Numbered from the stretch's first letter, positions 19,141 through 30,588 are shown. The stretch is DNA of 37,500 nucleotides from Chrysomallon squamiferum (GCA_012295275.1 CM022671.1:28896250-28933749), one strand, 5' to 3'. Translations and numbers: made by a program. The notes: generated by a model not told the origin, from the letters alone.

Positions 19141-22100
19141 AATAATAAACAACTAAAATATTAACAACAGCATATAACTAAGATTTTATTATTTTGATAC
19201 CTGCAGTAGCTGCTGCATTGGTGATGCCGCTTGGTGAAGTTGACGATGGAGTTGGGGGTGGGGTAGGATCTACAATACAATACAAATTAAATATCATTAA
19301 CATAAACTAGAATTAGATTTCAAAACGTTTCCAAAGTCTTATATAAACTTCGACAGTTTTCATCAATTTCAAAAGTTCTGTAACTTTCCAAGATTTCTGA
19401 AATTTTACATAAACAAATTTGAAAATTAACGTATTAAAAGTTGCTAGGAATTTAAACTTGTTTACTACTTAGACAATTTTCGTGTTGTTTTAGCACGTGA
19501 ACTGTAGTCTAGACTGTACCTGGCGGGTCTGGCATGTCGAAGGGAGTGTCAATGCCCAGCTGATCCATGCGTCGAAACCAGGCAGTAAATTCCGGTGTTC
19601 CAAATGGTGGAGGTCGAACTAAAATATTTTAATTAAATAAAAAAAAAATTATATATATATATATATATATATAAAACGTAGGTCATTATATCCATTAATA
19701 TCCATTTATAACTAAACAATGTACTGTACGTTTTTATTTATGGTTACGTAATATTAATAATAATCATAATCATAATAATAATAATAATAATAATAAATAT
19801 TGAATTTTTAACATCCCATTTAATTATTCATTACAATTAAATGGAATATTCTGTTGATATAATTCTTATATTTATTTGTATATATTTATGCTTACACTAA
19901 CAATATTACTGAACTTTTATTATATCGTTTAAGACAGTTTGTTGGAATGTGTCATATTAATTTTCTATTTATAGAGTTACATTTATCACTTTCTTCTTTT
20001 TAATGGTAATAATAATTTATATTAAGCAGTCAGAAACGACATGCAGTTTCTTATGTAAATTACCTTACTTATTCGTACTCATCTAGATATGTGTATGTGT
20101 GATTTGATATTTCTGGCATAACTAAATGTACCTGGATCAAACTTTGGTTGTCTGGGAAACTGTTGGCGTCTCATCATGTCGTATGGCGAAGAACCGAACC
20201 CAGGGATCATCTGACCCGACACGTGACTGTTGCTTAGCACGGACCCTTGTTGTCCAGAATACTGACGTAATGAATTCCGTCGCCCGTTGAGAATCTGCGG
20301 CAGTAGGCCTAACTGGTTATGTCTCAGCAGATTCCGCCCTGAACTGTCTGTGTGTATTATTATAGTTCGTGGCCCTTTTCGTCCACTTAAAGCGTTGAGC
20401 AACAACGCCTTCTTCTGGTTGAGATTCTGATTCCTTTGATTCGAATTAATCAGTCTAAGAACTGCGTTTATGATGCTGTCTTGGTGTTGTTGTTGTTGAG
20501 TGTTGAGTACATTAAGCAGTTTTGGCTGCTGGTTGTTTTCTCTGTATTCACGAGCGTTGAGATTACTACCTGTCATGCCGTTGTTGTTAATGGATGGAAT
20601 TTGATTACTGGTACCAGAAAAGTCGTTGTTTTTGACTCCTCCAGTCCTTACGTTTAAAATAATCGGGCTAGTTTCTGCATTTCTGTTTAGGGGACGAATA
20701 TTTTCTCTGATTCCAGAATTTCCATTTTTCTTGGGATGTGATAACATAGTTTCGGTTCTGAAAGAATCTGCTCTTGTTCTTGTAACACCATTTCTATTCA
20801 GATCAGCACTGACTGTGTCTGGTGCAGGTTTTTGCCACTGTGAACTTCTGCTAAGTAGTAAATCATTACGTCTTGCAGCTAATAATCTTTCAAGTTGTTT
20901 AGAAATGCTTTCTGTATTTAACAAACGTGTATTAACCACGTCATTGGCATTATTACTGCTGACTGCACTGCTTCTTTGGTTCGACTGCACAGGTCCGAGT
21001 TGTAGATTTGGATCTGTCATATGAGGCATTCCCCTTGCCACATAAATATCCCGATTTCCAGATATTCGTTCGTTCCTTTGTTCGGGTGCTCCAGTTCCTG
21101 CGTTTTGACGGGGAACGTTAGTTACTGAGGGGAAGTTAATGTTTCCATTTGCTCTCGGCATATGGAAAGATTCTCTGATTACTGGCTTGTTAAAATCTCT
21201 AGCAGACGTTGTTATATTTAGCCTTGTTAATATATCTCTTATGTTTAACGGTTCAGAACGTATCGCAGCTATGCGAGCATTGCTCCTGTCTATAGCTGTC
21301 TGATGTGGCTGTTCTGGTCTATGACGTGCGTTGATGTTTGTGGAGGCATCTTGCAGAGGAAATACGTTTCTGACAGGCGTCGGGCTGGTGTTTTCTACAT
21401 TTCTAAATCCTGGTTTTCTTTCATTTAAAGGAAGAGGCGTCTCGCCTTGACTGAAGTGTCAGCTGGCGACTGTTCGGCCTGTTTTTAAGATGATCAAAAT
21501 GTGCTGAGACTTTTGACCGATCAGGCGTATTTCTAACTTGCAAGACACCTGCATTTCGTAAATTCAAATCGTTGTTGGTATTCAGCCGTCCACGTTCTCC
21601 TATAAAAGTACCCGAATCTCTGGATGATATTGGGTTAATGACAGTTTCAACATTTCTGTTAAGTTGTGTCCTCGATCCCCGAGTTTGTGACAGATCAGCA
21701 TTTTGCACAGTCGTAGGGCCTTTGTTACCTGTAATTGTTTTGATGCCACTAGATGTATTGAAAATAATGTTATTTTGCTGTGGGGTATTACTCATAGTAT
21801 GCAACACGCCTATATCGGCGATGTCAGCTGAACCCCCATGTGCTGTATTAACTGAACCTGCATTTGCTGTATGAACTAAATCTATATTAGCAGTGTTAAC
21901 TAAACCTACATTAGCAGTGTTAACTAAGCCAGCGTTTGCCGTATTAATTAAGCCAGCAGTTGCAGTATTAACCAACGCATTAGCCGTATTTGCTAAAACA
22001 GTACTACCTGTATTTGAAACAGCAGGACCAGCGCTAGAAAATAAAGCATTTTTCACAGATTCTTCAGCAGGATGATGACTGTTTGTTTGTATTACCTTGT

Positions 22101-25100
22101 TGTTGTTGAGCCTCACACCGCCAAACCGCGAAAAAAAGTTAGGCCCAACATTTACCTTTTTCTCTCCTACACGTACGTTTTGCTTATCTGAATTAACGAG
22201 GGCAGATATATTTGGCATCATATTTCCAGTTACGACGGTTGACTCTCGACCCATGTGCTGTGGTAGTCGTTGATAAAATGGTACTTGGGTGACTCTGTTG
22301 AACTGATTTTTCAGATCACTAATTTGCGACTTCAGTATATCAACTTTAGGAGGCTGGCTTGTTTGCTGATGTTGTTGAAGCTGAGAATTTAAAAACAGAT
22401 GATAACGCTGCTGATGATTTCTGAAACTATTTTGCTGTTGCAAATAAAATGCGTCAGCTAGTTGTGGATGTCGTAGAGTCTGTAAGCCTGGTGGATGTTG
22501 CAGGATTAGCTGTCGCTGCTGTTGTACAGCGGGTTCGTGTTGTCCTGGTGCTGGCGCTGTTGTCAGTGACAACATGAACAGATTCTGCTGCGGCCAGTGG
22601 TATTGCTGTTTCATATTATTTTGTTGTATTCGCTTTGGCTGTTCCATTTGGTTTTGCTGTTTCTGCTGTTTTACAACATCAGATATATTTTGGTACTGGT
22701 TTACGTCAGATGACGGTAATCGTGTTAATTTGGGCCTTGCTTCAGCCGATAACTTCTGAATCCGATTCGCAATCTGTTGATTCTGCATCTTAAGCTGTTC
22801 ATGCTGGAATTGTTCTTCTGAGGTCATCTGATGGGCATCGGTTTTTGGTACATATAATGGATTAACAGTTGATGGATTTGCAATGATCTGGGGTTGTTGG
22901 TGAAAATGAATGAACTTGTTTGGAATCTGGCCCGACGAATCTCCTAAAGATTGCCCGTTTCTCGGCTGCATATGCTGCTGAAAGTGCTGTTGTCTTTTCC
23001 CCAAAAAGGGAATATTTTGTTGACTCGCCACCTGCCTTTGTTGGCTCAGTTTGGATAACCCTTGCCTCTGAAAAGTGTTCTGCGATGGCGTATTGGGTTG
23101 TCTCTGTGGTAATTTCCCTTGCTGCAGTGGACTGTTAATGAATATATGTTGTTGCTGAGTCTGTCCCAGTGGCTGCTGCCCTGCCTGTTGAACATTTAAT
23201 TTTAATGTTTGCTGGGGATTTATCTGTATCTTTGGTTTAAGATGTTGCCAATACTGTGGTATTTCTCTTTGCTGCTGCTGTTCCAAAGGACGCTGAGGTG
23301 CTATAAACTGTGATGTTTTAATCCTCGTGAGGTAATTTCCACCTGAAGGTTTCATTAAATTTAGAGGTAGTTGAAGGTTTGGATACATTTTATTTTGTGG
23401 CTGTTGTGCATTCATTATTTGTCCACTACGCATTAGACCTGGCTGTATTCCTGGTTGCATAAAGCGCCTTTCTGATGTTCTCACAAAACCAGAATTCCCT
23501 GGAGCCGTCACAGGATTTCCATTATTGAAATCTGTAATTGTCCGAGACCGTAATGGAATGCTGGCGAATGTTCCTTTTCTTTGTCCTCGTCTAAACGGAG
23601 AAGGGTTGAATGTTTCACCTAAATGTCCCTGTTTCTCTTGCTGGTGTTCCTTCTGCTCCTGCCGACTTTCAATCTGTTGCTGTTGCTGTTGATTTTGTTG
23701 TTGTTTTTGGTTTTCTTTCTGATACTGATTCTGTTGAAATGTTTGCCTAGGTCTTTGTTGCTGCTGAAGCATAGATTGTCGTTGTTCTAAAGGTCGCTTA
23801 GACTGTTGCAAAGGTTGTAGATATTGTTGTTGCATGATATGTTGCTGACGCTGTTGTTGCTGAGGCTGATGTTGTAATTGTTGGCCTCGCAATGTAATAG
23901 GCATCTGATGTGTTGGCGCTTGTTTCACATTTACTGGTGGGTTTTGACGATATCTTTCTATCTGCTGTTCTGTTTGTTTAAATGTTCCTTGGCTTTGTGG
24001 TTCATTTTGCTTTTGTTCGCCCAATATATGTTGTTTTCCTGGTTTGAACGGCTGTTGATTTTCCTGTCTGATTTTCCAGTTCTGCGACAACTGTCCAGTG
24101 TTCATCTGTGAAGGTTGAAGCTGCTGGCTACTCCAGTGCGGCATCCGGGTTGATTCATATCCAGTCGCTAGTTCCTTTTGCAAGGGTCCTCTGTGATTTC
24201 GTTTATTATTTCCTGGTAATGGTACCTGACCATTCTGAAATGATCTGCCGAGAGAAGACGGCAGTATTCTGTTGACTGGATAATTAAACAAAGGTGGTTG
24301 CGTAATACTTTGTGCGGTGGGGGTTTGCAAATATATTTGCACTGGGTCTTGTGGTGGGTTTCCTTTCATTCCACCAAAGTCTACCACAGAACCAGCTGCT
24401 CGCGATGGAAATCGTTGAAATGATCTTTGTAAATTATTATTTTGTCGCTGCTGTTGTTTGATTACATGTTTTGGTAGCTGTTGGCCTCGCTGATGTTTTT
24501 GTTTTTCTTGTTGTTGATTTTGCTGATGGCGTTGAAATTGATTTAAGCTGGTACTTGGCATAATCCCACGTTGATGCTGTCCATTTACTGCTACATGTCA
24601 TACACATAAATGATAAAAAGAAAGAAAAGAAAAATATTATCCATGAAAAAGGTTAGAAATAATCTTAAAATGGTTTTATAATAGCCTGGTGTACACATAT
24701 AAATACACATACACAAACACCCAGACACATGCATACATTCATACATACATACATGCATGCCTGCATTCAAACATACATTCATACATATATACATGTATAC
24801 ATTCATTCATATATGGATGCATGCATACATTCATAAAAACACGAGAATCACAAATAAAAAAACACATAATCATTGTGATATCTGAGATATATAAAATTTA
24901 CCTTGATTACCAATTTGACCACGTAATCGCGATCTTTGATTAGGCCATGGACCCTTATTATTCATTTCATCTTGAATCGGCATTTGACTCTTTTCCGTTA
25001 AGATCCTGACATTCTGTTTTGGGCGTTGGAGACTTTGTAAACCGATTTGACTACCTGACGTCAGGGCAGGCACTCTTCTTTGATTAAACACTGGACTTTG

Positions 25101-26136
25101 TAAATGAAGTCCTCGATCTCCAGAAGGACGTCTTTGACCTTGTGATTGTTGTTGCCTGATTCTTAGTGTCTGGCCTAGCTGTTGTTGTCCCTGTTTTGTC
25201 TGCTGTATCCTACTTGGTTGTATCCTGCCACGTCGTATTTGACCCTGTTGTATCCGACTGGGTGGTAACCTTCTTTGTCGTAATTGACCCTGTTGTATCC
25301 GACTTGGTGCTATTCTACCTTGTCGTATCTGACCCTGTTGTACCTGACTTGGTGCTATTCTACCTTGTCGTATCTGACCCTGTTGTACCTGACTTGGTTG
25401 TATCCTACCTTGTCGTATCTGACCCTGTTGTATCTGACTTGGTTGTATCCTACCTTGTCGTATCTGACCCTGTTGTATCTTTTTCGGTGGTATAATGACT
25501 GGTAGTATCTGACGCGGCTGAATCCTGCCTTGTTGTGTATTAGCCTGTGAAGGAAGAGGAATTCTACGGAAAGCCTGACTCGGCTGAGGTAACCATTTGT
25601 TGCTGCCATGTTTTGGATTTGATAGTTGTTGTATGTTTGTGTTCCTTCCTTAAAACAATTCAAAAATATTGTATCGTCATCAACATTACTATACTCATCA
25701 TTGTAATTATCACCATGATAATCTTCGTAATAATCATCATCATAACAATCATCTATAATCATGATCATCATGGTTATCACCAGTATTATATTCATAAATA
25801 TATGATGGTCTATATTGTTATTATTGCTGTTGAGGTTGCTTACGATATTTAAATTGTCTTTAAGCAACAGTTTATTAAATTTCTTTTGTGGAAAAAATCA
25901 AACTGCTACTGTAATAGTAGTCTAGCTCATTAATTACTTAGATATAATTTTATTTCTTGCATATATAATTAAATTTCACAACTAATATTTTATATTTCAT
26001 CATTTGTAAAATTATATTTACAATGAAATATTCTTCCTGCTTGAAAAAAAAAAAAAAAAAAAAAAAAAGAAAAAAAAGAAGAAGAAGAAGAAGAAAAAAG
26101 AACATGAAGTAGAAGATTTAAATGTGTGTGTAAATA

Positions 26137-26202
<66 letters not shown>

Positions 26203-28181
26203 ACAGGTACATATATGTGGTAAATGATACATTGAAGGATAAAAGTAAGCAGGTTTATAATAATTTAATAGCCTCGTTATCCTGCATAACTGATATAAAA
26301 TAAATAATAAATAAATAAAAAGAAGAAAAAAGCAACATTATTCCTGTTCCCTTTATAGTGGTACATAATATAACGAAATGTTTTTTTGGAAAATAAGACG
26401 TAAGAAAATAAGAAAATTATTATAAGCAAATATATTAATGCGATCAAGCGGATTATGTTTTATACAGCATGAAGCAGATATTGAAGCAAACAGAAGTAAA
26501 TGAATAAGCATATTTACCAGCCTCTTTATGTTTTTTGGTTATAGGCTAAGGGTAAAAAGTCATGAAAATCTAAACCGATTCTCGCAGTCAGTCTCAACTA
26601 TTTGAATTAACGTGTTTTTTTTTTTGTTTTTTTTGTTGTTTTTTTTAATTATTTTTTTAACATAAATTTATTTTATTTTATTTTATTTTATTTTCATTTT
26701 TATTATTATCTTAATTAATTAATTTTTTTTTTTTTTTTTATTCCATCCAACAGTGCGATAATACAAAATTCGGCATAAATTATTTGCTGGAATCGGTTTA
26801 CTGATTCCCGTTAGAGTTGTGTCCCTTTTGCTCACTGATAATAAGCAATGAAGTTACCGTATTGTATCGTATAGACTAGATTTGGTTTTCCACGCCTCAA
26901 ATACAGAATATATTGTGGACGCACTATAATATAAGTACCGATATTATGATTAAAATATGATGAAGCATACAACAAGAAAAAAAAAATTAATATAAAATCT
27001 CATTAATATCTATTACTTATTTCACCATGATTTTAATTTTCATAAATTTTAAACTCTTCTTAGTCATTTACATGAAATAAATGAAATGAAATTAAATAAT
27101 AAAAATAATAATAATAATAATAATAAGAATAATAATAATAATAATTTTAAAAACATACAATTAGTTCTTACACAGTCTAACATTAAAGTACCTATAATAC
27201 AAATTAAATCAGATCGATTTTCTAATTTTCTTACAGCACCAATTAATGAATTATGGCATATAGCGAGTTTAAAACACGTGACCATACGTCAAAATGTAGG
27301 TCACTAACTGGTGATCGGAGTTCGCCGAAACATTATGAAAAGATGTATTAATGAATTGGTGATGTGTAAGAGAATTTTTCTAATCAGCGAACTCGAAATA
27401 ACAGTAATATCGAATACAGATACCGAAACTTTTATCCAGCTTCCAGAGATTCAGAAACAACAGAAAACCGGGGTTGTTTGGGTTTTTTTTAAATTGGTAT
27501 ATTTTGTATTTTGCGCCAGTTTCAGTGTATAGGTGATTATTTCACAATCACGTCATTATTTGTGGGAATTTATTACAATTTTCAGTTAGAACTACGTCCA
27601 AAAGTTATACAGAAATTCAACTTGCTAGAGTAAAAGGTAAAACGGAAAGATTTAGAGTTCAGTATTAAGCGGATTAATAAAGACCAAACAGACACTGCTT
27701 TAGAAGTGGAATAATTTGTATCTGTTAAATCAGCATCGTTCTTAAGTTTTTATTGTTTGTTTCTTAAAACCGGAAAAATCCAGAAATCCGGCTCACGTTT
27801 GGTCACAGCCTTGCCGGATAAATGGTCCGGTACCTATATTATTATTTTTGGAGGGAGGGTTGGTTCTTTCTTTCTTTAGTTGTTGTTTTTTTATTCGTTT
27901 TTGTTGTTGTTTGTTGGTTGCTGTTGTTGTTGTTATTCTTTTTGGGGGGAAATGACGAAATCTATAACAGCTGCCAAATTTTCAGGAATTACACGTTTTA
28001 CGTATACAGTAATTGTGCCTTCAGTCAACAGTATAGATCGAGCTACAGTGAATTTACTAAGACACAAGTATTGTGTCGATTGTTACGTACCTGCTTTCCT
28101 CTGTTGACCAGTGAAACGTGAGCACGTGGCATGCTCGAAAACCACACAGAGCAGCAGAATCGCTTGCAGAACTCTAAACAT
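11695..28181 (-). CDS. Gene 2: giant secreted Gln/Asn/Ser-rich protein, about 2,980 aa, 11 coding exons
   Basis: The proposed join, in transcript order, is 28181-28091, 25648-24902, 24587-20132, 19618-19520, 19269-19201, 18881-18840, 17942-14748, 14244-14149, 12541-12485, 11893-11849 and 11747-11695. All junctions are GT..AG and all introns phase 1. With a one-base correction between 21424 and 21461 the frame is open from ATG to TAA, which strongly supports the model. The product has a signal peptide, a basic Gln/Arg 15-residue repeat region, about 750 residues very rich in Gln, an octapeptide repeat, Asn/Arg-rich sequence, small Pro-rich linkers, and a 1,065-residue Ser/Asn/Thr-rich domain. 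That domain has four helix-like motifs, an RGD and many N-glycosylation sequons. The product ends in a Thr-rich and acidic tail. No cysteine is seen after the signal peptide. I recognise no family. A disordered extracellular matrix protein is the likeliest reading. Confidence 0.8.
11849..11893 (-). CDS. Gene 2 exon 11: acidic segment
   Basis: Acceptor TTTTCAG|AAAG, donor CTAG|GTAATA (weak), 45 nt, phase 1. It encodes QSTTTTDEPPEEEEL. If the donor is skipped, translation ends three codons later with GNK and a TAA, giving an alternative C-terminus. Confidence 0.7.
   Translation of the reverse strand, partial: KARLQLTNHQKRKN
11997..12049. repeat. (CA)n microsatellite in intron 10
   Basis: A CA run of about 26 units with one interruption. 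Confidence 0.95.
12485..12541 (-). CDS. Gene 2 exon 10: Gln/Thr linker
   Basis: Acceptor GTTTCAG|AACA, donor CCTC|GTAAGA, 57 nt, phase 1. It encodes KHLFPNGQQEQSTTTTTSP. Confidence 0.75.
12800..12920. repeat. (ATT)n microsatellite in the intron between exons 9 and 10
   Basis: A long ATT run. The rest of this 1.6-kb intron (12542-14148) is AT-rich and also holds (TG)n at 13405-13448, (ATT)n at 13616-13675 and (TTTA)n near 13763-13800. No coding exon is seen in it. Confidence 0.92.
14149..14244 (-). CDS. Gene 2 exon 9: helical segment
   Basis: Acceptor CTTTAG|TTTC, donor GCAA|GTAATT, 96 nt, phase 1. It encodes VSPTDNGAMTVLQYLKKMLE then MPTIEGLKNFIA, a predicted amphipathic helix pair related in style to the motifs of exon 8. 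Confidence 0.78.
14310..14520. repeat. Degenerate AAT/ATG trinucleotide tract
   Basis: Mixed (AAT)n, (GATGGT)n and (AAC)n in the intron between exons 8 and 9. Confidence 0.85.
14748..17942 (-). CDS. Gene 2 exon 8: Ser/Asn/Thr-rich domain with repeated helix motif
   Basis: Acceptor ATTTTGCAG|TAAG, donor CAAG|GTAAAT, 3195 nt (1,065 codons), phase 1, open throughout. It begins VSSQSSPVQSELKQ with a possible helical segment (SSLLIQSLASLGPDILKMN). Four copies of an amphipathic motif of the type LSxLTPxExxxLxxxLxG lie at about 17041-17100, 16075-16140, 15840-15905 and 15540-15610. An RGD lies at 16752-16744. Many N-x-S/T sequons are present. It ends FSQAEGTATITTQ. The Met at 17979 of the open frame is in the intron and is not the start. 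Confidence 0.85.
18662..18704. repeat. 21-bp perfect tandem duplication
   Basis: ATTTGTAATTAAAATCAATG plus one G occurs twice back to back in the intron between exons 7 and 8. Nearby, 18089-18120 is a poly-T. Nothing else stands out in 17943-18839. Confidence 0.9.
18840..18881 (-). CDS. Gene 2 exon 7: 42-nt micro-exon
   Basis: Acceptor GTTTCAG|GTCC, donor CAAG|GTAAAT, phase 1. It encodes GPTKPSSNQLGSSQ. It is short, but both sites are good and the phase fits. Confidence 0.72.
18944..19029. repeat. (CT)n microsatellite between exons 6 and 7
   Basis: A run of over 40 CT units. Confidence 0.97.
19201..19269 (-). CDS. Gene 2 exon 6: Pro/Ser/Thr linker
   Basis: Acceptor ATTGTAG|ATCC, donor GCAG|GTATCA, 69 nt, phase 1. 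It encodes DPTPPPTPSSTSPSGITN then AAATA, a likely O-glycosylated flexible linker. Confidence 0.75.
19520..19618 (-). CDS. Gene 2 exon 5: linker
   Basis: Acceptor ATTTTAG|TTCG, donor CCAG|GTACAG, 99 nt, phase 1. It encodes VRPPPFGTPEFTAWFRRMD then QLGIDTPFDMPDPP. It is more ordered in composition than its neighbours (Trp, Phe, Met, balanced charge), with a Pro/Asp-rich end. Confidence 0.8.
20132..24587 (-). CDS. Gene 2 exon 4: Gln-rich to Asn/Arg-rich giant exon
   Basis: The acceptor is TGTAGCAG|TAAATG, a NAGNAG site, so 24590 is an alternative start. The donor is CCAG|GTACAT, phase 1. The first ~750 residues are Gln-rich with few acidic residues. A run of degenerate octapeptides (AGLVNTAN type) follows at about 21805-22010, then Asn/Arg/Ser-rich sequence ending RQPKFDP. 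The frame closes with TGA at 21423-21421 (ends SRRDASSFK), but the +1-shifted frame is open from 21458 to the donor and has the same composition (GETPLPLNERKPGFRNVEN and on). The exon is one base longer than its phase-1 ends allow, so a one-base insertion between 21424 and 21461 is the simplest reading. Confidence 0.75.
21805..22010 (-). repeat. 24-bp degenerate repeat coding for octapeptides
   Basis: It encodes about eight units like AGLINTAN, AGLVNTAN, VGLVNTAN and IDLVHTAN. It is visible on the plus strand as recurring GTTAACTAA and GCAGT(G/A)TT blocks. Confidence 0.85.
24690..24840. repeat. (ACAT/GCAT)n tract in the intron between exons 3 and 4
   Basis: Tetranucleotide repeats CATACATACATGCATGCATT and variants fill most of this 314-bp intron. 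Confidence 0.9.
24902..25648 (-). CDS. Gene 2 exon 3: basic Gln/Arg repeat domain
   Basis: The acceptor is TTTTAAG|GAAGG and the donor CAAG|GTAAAT; 747 nt, phase 1. It begins GRNTNIQQLSNPKHGSNKW and enters six tandem 15-residue units of the type QIQQGQIRQGRIQPS (45 bp each, about 25210-25480). It continues with Gln/Arg-rich sequence ending RSRLRGQIGNQ. There is no Met in the correct frame at the start, so simple open-frame searches miss it. Very high positive charge. Confidence 0.8.
25210..25482 (-). repeat. 45-bp tandem repeat coding for a 15-residue Gln/Arg unit
   Basis: Six copies in register. The last position alternates Gln and Arg (QIQQG or RIQQG starts), and IQPS, IAPS or LPPS end each unit. 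Confidence 0.9.
25650..28090 (-). other. Intron between gene 2 exons 2 and 3, no exon seen
   Basis: 2.4 kb, AT-rich. It holds a degenerate CAT/AAT tract at 25680-25800, poly-A and GAA at 26043-26098, (ATT)n at 26138-26202, poly-T tracts at 26620-26740 and AAT at 27100-27145. CCGG-containing short repeats at 27765-27830 may be a decayed transposon end. No convincing internal exon. Confidence 0.6.
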
Positions 28182-28188
28182 CAGCGTT
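28091..28188 (-). CDS. Gene 2 exon 2: signal peptide
   Basis: The acceptor CTAACTTTCAG ends at 28189 and the ATG is at 28181. It encodes MFRVLQAILLLCVVFEHATC then SRFTGQQRKA, a textbook signal peptide with likely cleavage around ATC-S. The donor is CAG|GTACGT, in phase 1. The cleavage-site region (C then R or SR, then F) resembles that of gene 1 (TECRF). Confidence 0.85.
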
Positions 28189-28309
28189 CTGAAAGTTAGA
28201 AAAGTTCAGGACAGTCACATGTTTTTTTAAAATAACAGACATACAGACACGCAGTAAAACGTAGATCAGTACATTTAATAATGTTTTAATACAAAGCAGT
28301 TGTGGAAGA

Positions 28310-28520
28310 ATCATCTTCCTCGTCGTTGTCATCATCATCATATTGTTATCATTATTATAGTTGTTTCTGCTGTTGCTACTACTGCTACTGCTACTACTAC
28401 TATTATTACTACTACTACTGTTACTACTACTACTACTACTATTACTACTTCAACTGCTACTACTATTATTACTACTACTACTATTACTACTTCTACTACT
28501 ATTACAACTACTACTACAAT
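28310..28520. repeat. (TAC)n trinucleotide tract
   Basis: TAC/TAT units with drift, in the proposed first intron of gene 2. Confidence 0.9.
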
Positions 28521-28599
28521 GAGTGCTGTTCATTTTGTTTTGTTCTGATGTTTTTTGTTTGTTTGGGGAATTGTTTGTGTTTTGTTTGTTTGTTTTTCT

Positions 28600-29095
<496 letters not shown>

Positions 29096-29355
29096 TTCAA
29101 AAGATTAATTTCCCTATCTGTTATTTATCATGAAGTCCCATAATGGAAAATGATGTACTTCAGCAATAAATGTGATATACTGATATTTAACAATATCCCC
29201 AAGGCATGAAAAACATTATCTTTTTTTTTTTTTTTTTTTTTTTCTGTTTCTTGATTTGCTTTTTTTCTTCTTTCTTACTTTCTTGTAAGTTTTTTGTTGT
29301 TGTTTTTTGTTGGGCTGTTTCTTTGTTTTGTTTTTAATGAGTTGTCCATTTTTAC

Positions 29356-29356
<1 letters not shown>

Positions 29357-29413
<57 letters not shown>
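29357..29413. repeat. (ATT)n microsatellite
   Basis: An uninterrupted ATT run in the proposed first intron of gene 2. Confidence 0.95.
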
Positions 29414-29414
<1 letters not shown>

Positions 29415-30000
29415 GTTATTGTTGTTGTTGTTGTTGATTTGTTTCTTTATTTGTATATAAGGTTTGGTACATATACCAGTGCATCGTTATTAAAAATCGT
29501 GACGTTGGAACGCACCTTTATAACCTCCGGGTCAATGAAAGACATTACAGGTGACTAAGTCAAAGAAGCTATTGGGTAAATGATCAATTATGATGATAAA
29601 TAGAAACGGTACAAGATTAAAGTCACACTTTTTTAGTTAAGTGGCGAGACATATTAGACAGGGACTGACAATAACGTCTTTCTTTTTTTCTTTTCTTCTT
29701 TTCTTTTCTTTTTTTTTTTAAATCAAAAGATAGAGCATTACAAAGAAACAAGAATTTGATCTGTTAACATTAAGACGTTGTTAACTTAGGAAAAGACAGA
29801 CCTTAAACCTGTGACTCTTGCTATAACTGGCTGGGTAACATAAAATGGAAGGTAATAAAATGTATGCATAATCAGGCACACATTGTCTGTTCGGAAACTG
29901 ATACAATCTTTTGTATGAATTAAAATTATAACATTCACAGTCTTTTTAGGTATATTTAAATATTAAATGTACAAAAACATTTTGACTGAAACAAATATCT

Positions 30001-30035
30001 CTCTACCCCCGAAAAACAAATTGCCTACGCCCCTG
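30001..30035 (-). mobile_element. Possible terminal fragment of a hAT-like DNA transposon
   Basis: On the minus strand from 30035 the sequence begins CAGGGGCGTAGGCAATTTG and continues with a GGGGGTAGAG stretch. CAGGGGCG at an outer end is typical of hAT-type terminal repeats in animals. I could not find the matching opposite end or a clear target-site duplication, so this is at best a relic. Confidence 0.3.
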
Positions 30036-30481
30036 TATTGCCATATTCCTCAATAAAAGCAGTTCTCCGCTTTTATCTCGCTTAAACTGTCTTTGAATTC
30101 CGGTGTTTTATTGGTGTTTTGTCGGTGAATTTACTTATTTATTTATTTCATTTCAAAGATATCCCGCCTACCATCGTAGTATTAGAGTTATAACTGCTGA
30201 AGTAAACTACTTTATAAATGTGAGTTTGCATATATAATTGGAAGACTGAAAATAAGGAACGACCAACTAAAACAAAAGTAACGTAGGAAAATAAGTAATA
30301 GCCTTGATAAACGGGAAATTGTTTGTATTTTTAACGATTAAACCTAGTCATCTCGTAATAATATTTAAAATAATTAATAATTAAAACATGTTAATGGTCA
30401 AATACGTTTTGGAATATTTAATAAATCCCATGTGATAAGTTATTACGTAAGCGATGACATCACATGACTGCTTAGACTTAC

Positions 30482-30588
30482 GACTGTGGTGATAAAGAAT
30501 TGCCAGGCAACACAGAATACCGTGTCCATATTCCAAGATTAATAAATTACAACAGGGTCGTGACACATGACACTGTGTGTTGATATAT
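30482..30588 (-). promoter_or_regulatory. Proposed core promoter and noncoding exon 1 of gene 2
   Basis: A TATATA lies at 30588-30583 on the minus strand. About 70 nt of putative 5' UTR follow from about 30555, ending CACAGTC|GTAAGTCT at 30482, a near-consensus donor. The coding exon 2 carries an acceptor before its ATG, so an upstream noncoding exon is required. The leader contains one short upstream ATG frame. The layout mirrors that proposed for gene 1. The linkage across the 2.3-kb intron is inferred. Confidence 0.35.

Noticed and set aside
27765-27835. CCGG-rich short repeats resembling ends of pogo/Tigger-type transposons
   Set aside because: The resemblance is only in short words (CCGGATAAATGGTCCGG). 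No paired inverted ends or transposase remnants were found.
28061-28077. Perfect 17-bp inverted repeat GACACAA-GTA-TTGTGTC near the gene 2 exon 2 donor
   Set aside because: A short hairpin of this size is expected by chance in 37 kb and has no supporting context.
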